From positions 186,001 to 250,000 of the forward strand of contig JAQSEB010000003.1 in the NCBI GenBank assembly GCA_030063045.1: a DNA stretch of 64,000 nt, in the 5' to 3' direction. Made by a program: the position numbers and the translations under genes. This DNA comes from Pratylenchus scribneri (lineage: Eukaryota > Nematoda > Chromadorea > Rhabditida > Pratylenchidae). The stretch's first letter is position 1. The number at the start of each line of letters is the position of its first letter. The notes below the pieces were generated by a model that ran no database searches, was not told the origin of the DNA, and saw only the letters and a list, made by a program, of their open reading frames with translations. Shown here piece by piece: positions 57,286 through 64,000 of this stretch.

Positions 57286-59372
57286 CTATTCAAATTTTCC
57301 AATTTTAAAAAAGTAAACTGCGGCACCAAAAACGAAAATCAGAATTGCAGCGATGATGCCGATGAGCAAAAGGATCAGAAACTAAATTGAAAAAATAAAT
57401 TTTTTCTTTCAATATTTATTAGTTCAATTGGTATAAAAAAAGGTAAAAGCCGTTTAAATTTGTCTATTTGCAATATGATTGCATTTGCATGGGAAGTTAA
57501 AATGAATGACAAAATGGCTTTGATATTTCGTTATTCTTTTCGACTAACCGATATTTGCAGACCCGACATTTGAAGACGAAACTGTCTGGTGCCGATAATG
57601 GGAAAGCTGGTGTGGCATTGTTTATGGCATATTATTAAGCATAAAATTAGCTATAAAATGATATCAAATACATTGGCCTATGTTGAGTATTCACAGAGTT
57701 ATGAGTTAAAAAACCGTTGGTTTAATTAAAATTGTGTTTTTGGCCGATTTTTAACCATAACTCGTTGAATTTTCAACATTGGTCAATGTTTTTGATATCA
57801 TTTTATAGCTAATTTTATGCTTAATAAATAATAATACACCATAAAGAATGCTACAGGGTACTTGTATGTTATCTGGGCCCAGATTTTTTTTTAGATCAAC
57901 TGGGAAAAAGTACCGGTGATCCCCGTGGGTCATCCGGTATAGGATTAGGGTCCTTACTCCTTATTAGGGGATAGGTTATCATTTCACATATCCCTAACCC
58001 AGGGATCCGATCCGTCCTTATTTATAAGATTTGTCCTTATTTTGAGAGGTCAAATCTTACAAAATTAAAATGTCCTTATTTATAAGAATTGTCCTTATTT
58101 TTGGTGAATTGTCTTATTTTGTTTGATTTTTCATAAAATTTCATTTTTTTCCTTAAAAATGTCGAAATTTTTCGCTGCGCGGCCATTTTTGGCTTGAATT
58201 TTTCGCTGCGCGGCCATTTTTGGCTTGAATTTTTCGCTGCGCGGTCATTTTTGGCTTGAATTTTTCGCTGCGCAGCCATTTTTTGGCTTGAATTTTTCGC
58301 TGCGCAGCCATTTTTGGCTTGAATTTTCTCCTTGCAGTGCCATTTTTGGCTTGAATTTTCTCCTTGCAGTGCCATTTTTGGTTAAAATTTTTCCTTTAAG
58401 GAGTAAAAAATTAAGCCAATTTTTCATCTCCCATAATGTATTTTGGGCCAAAATACATTATGGGAGATGAAAAATATGATATTTAAACTAAATTTTACAT
58501 AAAAAATCGATTTTAAAGCATTTTTGTAAAAATCTTATTTTTGACCATAAAATCTTATTTTTTGATGTAATTTGTCTTATTTTGAAAATTTTTTGATCGG
58601 ATCCCTGCCCTAACCCTAACCCTAATCACCTTAGAGGAGACTCTTCCTTCTTTTTCAAATCTGGGCCCAGATAACATACAAGTACCTGCTACAGTAGCTT
58701 TACCACCACCACCACCAGCAGACAGTTTCGTCTGCAAATGTGGTGACATCTTCTTTTCCAATGTAATTTTTTTCCATTTTATTGCCCACCTTCCATTGTT
58801 CTTCTCCTGCTGCAGGAGGATTAGATGCTTCCAGTGAAGGAGGGGTTGCCAGTGTAGTAGGGCTCGCCATTGTAGTGGTAGTGTGACTTGCCATTGAGGA
58901 ATTAAGCATGCCAAATGTCATCATTGTGGAATTAGGAATTGGATTTGAGGATTTAGCGCGTTCCATTTCGAGAGGTATTATTGAGGAATTTTTACGTGTG
59001 ATCGGCGGAAACTATTTTATAAATTAAAAATTTAATGCAAATTGTAATTGCCGTATTTATTCTATTAGAAGCCCATGGGCTCATAAGTTTCAGAGCCCTC
59101 CGAGGTGGGGATTTTTCTGAAATTTTAGAGACAAAAAATGCTTATTTCGGCTTAATTTTAATTTCACCTAAAAATTGGTTATTTTTGAGATAAATTTTTC
59201 AATGAGTGGGCTTCTAATAGAATAAATACGGTAGTTAATTTTGAAAATTAATTAATAATATTCTCATTACTTTTTCCTTATTGCTAGTTATGCCTGAGGA
59301 GGAGACGCCCAATTCAAATGCGAATATAAAAATGCAAAAGAGTAAAATTTTGAAAAATGTCGTTGTTTTCAT
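57286..59372 (-). CDS. Predicted single-pass type I membrane protein, unknown
   Basis: Exon 1 (59372 to about 59275) gives a clear signal peptide (KTTTFFKILLFCIFIFAFEL). Exon 2 starts near 59014 in phase 0 (FPPITRKNSS) and encodes a Ser/Thr/Pro-rich ectodomain (HTTTTMASPTTLATPPSLEA), likely O-glycosylated. The last exon (57380-57286) is one transmembrane helix (FLILLLIGIIAAILIFVFGA) and a short tail ending KIGKFE. The exon 2 donor is not settled; phase-0 choices are after KED (near 58740) or after DET (near 58720). The intron between exon 2 and the last exon carries an inverted duplication and a TIR element. No family recognised. Confidence 0.6.
57560..57840. repeat. Inverted duplication including a coding-like segment
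   Basis: Plus-strand GACGAAACTGTCTGGTGCCG through AAGCATAAAATTAGCTATAA and AATGATATCAAA (57576-57670) recurs in inverse orientation: the inner part at 57775-57845 and the outer part (GACGAAACTGTCTGCTGG on the minus strand) at 58718-58735, with the TIR element 57857-58686 inserted in that arm. Without the insertion the arms would be over 110 bp. Confidence 0.8.
57857..58686. mobile_element. Non-autonomous TIR transposon, 830 bp, 8-bp target duplication
   Basis: Ends GGTACTTGTATGTTATCTGG and CCAGATAACATACAAGTACC are inverted, continuing through GCCCAGATTT. Flanking 8-bp direct repeats are TGCTACAG at 57849-57856 and 58687-58694. Inside is a tandem array (58170-58390) of units of about 31 bp containing CGCTGCGCGGCCATTTTTGG, and a CCCTAACCCTAACCCTAA run at 58608-58625. 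No transposase. The 8-bp duplication fits hAT-type elements; superfamily not certain. Confidence 0.85.
59051..59231. mobile_element. MITE, 181 bp, related to the 51269 copy
   Basis: Ends CCGTATTTATTCTATTAGAA and TTCTAATAGAATAAATACGG. The right flank is TA; the left flank is TG, so one duplication copy has mutated. Lies in intron 1 of the type I membrane protein gene. Confidence 0.85.
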
Positions 59373-59515
59373 TTTTTATTCTAAAATTTAATTCAAATTG
59401 AATTATAAAAAAGAATTTGTGAAAATCTGCTCATTTTGTATGAAATATGAATCTGTATCCTTTTTCGGTACTATATTTTTTCAGTCGCACTTTTCTTTCT
59501 TTAAACCTTGATGAT

Positions 59516-60675
59516 CAGGGATGGGGCCGGAATTCCGAATTCCGATTCCGAATGCCGGAATTCCGGTGTTTGAGTTCCGTTCCGATTCCGATTCCGAAAA
59601 GTGGTCGAATTCCGAAAAATTCCGAAAAAAGCAAAGGGGGGACCCTTTACTAATTTTATACAAAAAAGTTGATTATTTTTCGAAACGAATTCCTTTTTTA
59701 TTAAAAATTCCTTCTTTTCCTTATAATATTTTGTTCTTCTAATTATTTTTTCAATTAAATCAGCGAATAGATATATTTTATAATTGTTTTAGAAATAAAG
59801 ATCAATGAAATTGGAATTTTTTGATCAAACAATAAAAGAAACATGGAAAGAACAGCGATCAAAATAATCATTTATCAATGCTTAATAAAAGAAACCACTA
59901 AATTTATTTTTCATTTATTAAAAAATCGAACAAAACCTTATGAATCATGACTTGAAAAAAAAAACAAAAAAGATTTTTAACGAGGAAATTCAATTTGATT
60001 GGGTTTTCATTGAAAATGTTTTTTGCGCCAGCGCAAAAGTTGGTCCTGCTTAAAAATAAATTTTTAAAATCGAAAAAACCCATTTCTAAAACTAAATTTA
60101 AGGGCGAAACATGATTCCTAGCTACGTCAAATGAGCTATAATATGGCCACGGAAATATTTCTCCAAAAAGAAACCTTGGTCCCCTGTCCCCTCTTTGCTT
60201 ATATTTGGTAAGAGTTGACATATTTTACCAAGATGGTAAGATATTAAAAATCGAACTCGGAATTTGTGTTATGTACCAAATTTAGCCATATAAATGGGTT
60301 TCCCCAACTTTTAAATATTTTTCGTCGGGACAACAATTCTTTGCATTTTCCTTGGTTTGAGTCAAAATCAGAAGCAGCAGGATAATTTTGAAAATTTCCT
60401 TTTCATTCAACAAAAAAACTAAACTCTTACATTTTATTTTTTGAAATATCATTGAAAATAAATTTTATGAAAAAAAATTTATTTTTTTTGATTTTTTTAT
60501 TTTTTTCCATTTTTGATGGATTTAAAATTTTTTTTGAAAAATTCCGAATTCCGGTTCCGAAAGCCGGAATTCCGGTGTTTGAGTTCCGTTCCGATTCCGA
60601 TTCCGAAAAAAATTCAAATTCCGATTCCGAGGCCAATTCCGATTCCGATTTTTTTGAGTTCCGGCCCCAGCCCTG
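59516..60675. mobile_element. Non-autonomous hAT-like transposon, 1,160 bp
   Basis: Ends CAGGGATGGGGCCGGAA and TTCCGGCCCCAGCCCTG are inverted with one mismatch, flanked by perfect 8-bp target duplications TTGATGAT (59508-59515 and 60676-60683). CAGGG termini with 8-bp duplication are typical of hAT. Both subterminal regions are ATTCCG-rich, and a segment of about 45 bp (GCCGGAATTCCGGTGTTTGA onward) is present twice in direct orientation (near 59554 and 60563). No transposase ORF. Confidence 0.9.
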
Positions 60676-60683
60676 TTGATGAT

Positions 60684-61958
60684 TCAAAAACAAGAAAAGA
60701 AAATAAAAATATGAACCAAATTTGGATACATTGATTCATACATATTCACTTGGAAGACTAAAGGAATTTTTTGGACAATTACGGTATAGATAAAAAAAAT
60801 AATGTAAATATTGTTTAGTTTATAATTATTTTATTTTATTTTTTCTCTCATTTTATAATTTCCAGGTTTCCTTTCTTTTACATTTTTCTATAAAATTCAA
60901 TTTTACTTATCAATTATCTTATTTATTATATTTATTTCATCCATTTCCTTTATTCGTTTTTCTAAAATCGTACAATTTTGGATGTCATCATAGTTAAAAA
61001 AGCCTATAAGGTCGAATCATCTAGTCACAAAAATTTGCGCTAGTCAAAGCCATCCCAAGTATGAAAAAAGTTATCGTACTTTTTGCATTCATTCCAAAAC
61101 ATTCATTCTTATTCAGTAGCCAATCCCCATTCATTTCTCGTGATGAGAGGCAGGAAAAAGTGAGAATTTACTTATTCATTCACGTTGGAAGAATAATGTT
61201 TAATGGAATGGAAAAAAAGTGACGAATGAATGAATGAAAAGAAATTCTTTCAGCAGATTATGGTAATTGAAAAAAAAACAGCAAAAAAAAGGAATTTAGA
61301 TTGAGACAAAATTCATTTTTATTTCTCAATTATTGTATTTATTAAATAATGGATTATTGTAAAAAATAATTATTATTCAAAATTAAGACTCAACTCCAAA
61401 ATTTTTATTATTTAATTTATAATTTATTAATATAAATTTGTTAATTTTTTATTGTTTTATACTATAATTTTTCTTCATTCATTTTTCCAAAAATCGTACA
61501 ATTAATATTAATTTTGTTCATTATAATATAACGAAACCTATAAATAATTTTCCCACACAAATAAATCACCTTTCATAAAAATGAGGCCCCAAAACAAGCC
61601 AATTAAGAAAAGAGGAAGCCATTTCCAATCCCAAATTGAATCATCTTTTTTTTAATTTTGGTCCATTCTAATATTGCCCAGTCCCATCCAAATAATATTT
61701 TTGATCAAAATGGGGATGAAAAAGTAAAAAAATGATTTCATTTTTGGCCTATCAATGTACAATCATCACCCCAAAGCCCAAATTTTCTCCAAATTGGGAT
61801 AGACTATAATTATTCATTAAATTTGTTCCATTTAAATTGCTCGACTCCCTCTCCCCTTTTAAACCCAATTTCATTCCTTCTTCCCCCATTCCCTTTCCCC
61901 TCCAATCCCCTATAAAAAGGATAAATAAAATATTTTGTCCTTTTTTTATTTCCCAAAA
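60684..61958. other. AT-rich intergenic region
   Basis: About 1.3 kb without a supported gene. Poly-A/T tracts and short AT-rich words only until the TATA-like site near 61911. Confidence 0.6.
61911..61920 (+). promoter_or_regulatory. TATA-box candidate of secreted-protein gene
   Basis: TATAAAAAGG lies 48 bp upstream of the ATG at 61959, after a C/T-rich stretch (TTCCCCTCCAATCCCC). The position allows a very short 5' UTR. Confidence 0.55.
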
Positions 61959-63212
61959 ATGTATTTTCTTGAACTGGTCCTCCTTTTGGCCACTATCCTT
62001 ATCCAAAAGGAATGTTTTGCCGGTGATGGATCAATTGAACTCCGCGATGGCCCAAATCAAATCAAGGAATATTACGTGAAGGACCAGTGCATGGCGCAAC
62101 CCGGCTACTTCCATTTGCACCATTTCAACTTGGCATTCTACCTCCAGGAACATCAATTCTGCGGGGGTGGCCCTGATGGAATGGACGGGTAATTAATTGG
62201 GAGGAAGAGTGGAAATGGAAATATAATTTTATTTAAATATTCAAATCACACATTCTAAGAAATTTTTAAAAAATTTTAAATTCTTTTCAAAAAATAATAT
62301 TTAATATTTGGTAAATAAAATATCAAAAAGAAGTATTAAAATTATTTAAAATAAAATGAAAATTGGGAATAATCACGAATTTTTTTTTGATGAAAATTTT
62401 ATGATCATAATTATCAAACTTTTTAAAAATTTTCGCTAATAAGATCCCATATAATGAATATATCTAATGTTCTTTCATTAATTATTTCCATTCTATCATT
62501 TTTCAGCCTTTTGATCTGTTATCGCGGTCAATTGGATAAGAGTGGATTGTTGCCAATGGGATTGCAGCCCAACCGCCAATTTGAGTTGCCCAATGTTGCC
62601 GGGAATGGTGTGGCCAAACGATGCCAAGAACTGGCTGGCCCCGATTGGCATGGCATCCTGATCAATAAGAATGATCAAAACAATTGGGTGTTCCGCGTTT
62701 CCACTACCAATAGAACGTTGATTTTCAATCGAATCAAAAGTTTTATTCCATTTTTTCAGTTTCATGATCGATGGTGGAAAGCATGCCTTGAATGAACTGT
62801 TCTTCAAATTGGCTAGTGCAAAAGATGGGGGTGAAAGTTTTCTTTCCAAAAGTTTTGGTACAGTTTAAAATTATTCCGTAATTATAAAAATTTTTTTTCA
62901 TTTCCAGATCCATATCGTGATTTCATGAAATGGAAAAATGATCATTTTGGAGAAGCCGAAGAGGCAGACAATCGTATTCGCCTTCGCCAAACGGACAATG
63001 AAAAGCTGAAGACATTGTTCATGGAACGCCAGCCGATGCAGGAACGATTGTAAGTAATTTACTGAATAATAAAGTAAAATATATTCATTTTTAGGCAAAA
63101 TTATGCTGGCATTTGGAGCGTTGGCCTGGATATGTTGCCAACAAAAGAAGGCATTGACCATTTCGTACTTTATGTCAATAAATCGGAATGCTGCAAAGAC
63201 ATCAAGATTTTT
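61959..63212 (+). CDS. Secreted protein of unknown family (3' end beyond window or intron)
   Basis: Five visible exons: about 61959-62189, 62507-62713, 62760-62832, 62908-63050, 63095-63212, all in phase (GAC GG|C CTT; AGA AC|T TTC; CGA TT|G CAA). The N-terminus is a signal peptide (MYFLELVLLLATILIQ...CFA). The mature part has a sparse set of cysteines (KDQCMAQPGYFHLHHFNLAF, FCGGG, KRCQELAGPDWHGI, SECCKD) and an internal charged stretch (EEADNRIRLRQTDNEKLK). It ends at a GT donor (AAG ATT TTT|GTATGT), so more exons are expected to the right. I do not recognise the fold. A secreted nematode protein, possibly effector-like, but nothing here shows that. Confidence 0.7.
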
Positions 63213-63299
63213 GTATGTAATTCAATTTTTATACTATAATTACACAATCAAACAAGAATTTAAATAAATTACAAAAACAGAAAGTTAAAAAAATTTTTT

Positions 63300-63435
63300 A
63301 GAAAATTAAATTAAAGAAAAAAATTACTAAAAAAATCAAAATTAAAGAAAACACATTTTAACAAAAATCAGAATTAAACGAAAACACATTTTAATAAAAT
63401 CAGAATTAAACGAAAACACATTTTAATTAAATCAG
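63300..63435. repeat. Minisatellite family D, about 31-bp unit
   Basis: Units of AATCAGAATTAAACGAAAAC plus ACATTTTAATA. The array continues, with AAATGAAAAC variants, at 63828-64000 and runs off the right edge. The CAGAATT word is shared with family A. Confidence 0.88.
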
Positions 63436-63442
63436 AATCAGG

Positions 63443-63608
63443 GCTGTGCAGGTGCCGGCCTTCGGCCGGCACGGCACGGCACGTGCCGGCCTTCGGCCGG
63501 CACGGCACGGTACCACTTATTTCGTGCCGGCCTCCGGCCGGCACGGCACGGCACGTGCCGGCCTTCGGCCGGCACGGCACGACACATGCCGGCACCGTGC
63601 CGGCATCA
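63443..63608. repeat. GC-rich palindrome cluster
   Basis: At least four copies of GTGCCGGCC-TTC-GGCCGGCAC-type hairpins (9-bp stem, 3-nt loop), joined by GGCACGGCAC, interrupting the two parts of minisatellite family D. Extremely GC-rich for this window. The left boundary reads CAGGGCTGTGCAGG, which resembles a hAT end, but no partner end was found. Confidence 0.85.
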
Positions 63609-63827
63609 CGTTAAAATTTTGTTTAAAAATCCAAATCCAACATTCCACTATCTGGATTAGCCTGAGGAGATCTCGAACCAGAGCGAGATCGAGAAATCAT
63701 AATTTTGCGGATATTCTATGATCTAATAATATTTTTAAAGAATTATATAATTTTTATTAATAGCGTTAGCGTTATTCATGATTCATCATTCATCAAATAG
63801 TAAACAAAAAAGAAATATCCTTAGGGG

Positions 63828-64000
63828 CTCAGAATTAAATGAAAACACATTTTAATTAAATCAGAATTAAATGAAAACACATTTTAATTAAATCAGAATT
63901 AAATGAAAACACATTTTAATTAAATCAGAATTAAATGAAAACACATTTTAACTAAATCAGAATTAAATGAAAACACATTTTAATTAAATCAGAATTAAAT
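63828..64000. repeat. Minisatellite family D, right block (to window edge)
   Basis: Five or more 31-bp units AATCAGAATTAAATGAAAAC plus ACATTTTAATT; open at the window end. Probably the same intronic array as 63300-63435, split by the palindrome cluster. Confidence 0.9.

Noticed and set aside
58225..58470. ORFs in the 31-bp tandem block of the TIR element
   Set aside because: Repeat-derived, both strands open.
59447..60734. ORFs with FRFRMPEFRCLSSVPIPIP
   Set aside because: Generated by ATTCCG simple repeats at the ends of the hAT-like element.

Overview
This is a eukaryotic, AT-rich window with short introns, many under 60 bp. The gene content points to a plant-parasitic tylenchid nematode. 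Small spliced genes are packed on both strands, introns swell with minisatellites and foldback repeats, and one degenerate gene resembles the F-box-related families expanded in cyst and root-knot nematodes. Genus is inference. I rebuilt gene models by hand, checking frame and splice phase across each junction.

Layout. 1-6091 (-): GNL3/nucleostemin-like nucleolar GTPase, running off the left edge inside an intronic minisatellite. 6274-8183 (+): divergent gene with an SDR C-terminal remnant fused to a TMEM254-like membrane domain. 8501-15565 (-): KDM8/JMJD5-like JmjC protein. A complete DUF1771-Smr (N4BP2-like) gene at 10434-13324 lies in one of its introns on the same strand. 15988-26080: eight-unit macrosatellite of about 10 kb. 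26534-32146 (-): RS/proline-rich protein with repeated DPRL exons, one intron carrying a 1.2 kb TIR element. 32900-34250 (-): F-box-related pseudogene. 34903-47864 (+): Golgi type II membrane protein-like gene with about 9.8 kb of tandem gag-only LTR retrotransposon in one intron. 48216-48455 (+): small unknown ORF. 48565-52743 (+): LACTB-like mitochondrial serine protease. 53596-56531 (+): mitochondrial 2-oxoglutarate/malate carrier (misc-1/SLC25A11). 57286-59372 (-): unknown type I membrane protein with a TIR element inside an inverted duplication. 59516-60675: hAT-like element with 8-bp TSD. 61959 to beyond 63212 (+): unknown secreted protein, open at the right edge.

The genes are ordinary housekeeping genes and do not form one pathway. 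The unusual content is repetitive. The tandem retrotransposon encodes Gag but no polymerase and is studded with short hairpins sharing a tetraloop. The macrosatellite has nested palindromic sub-repeats. Minisatellite families recur in introns of neighbouring genes. Two introns appear to be GC-AG.
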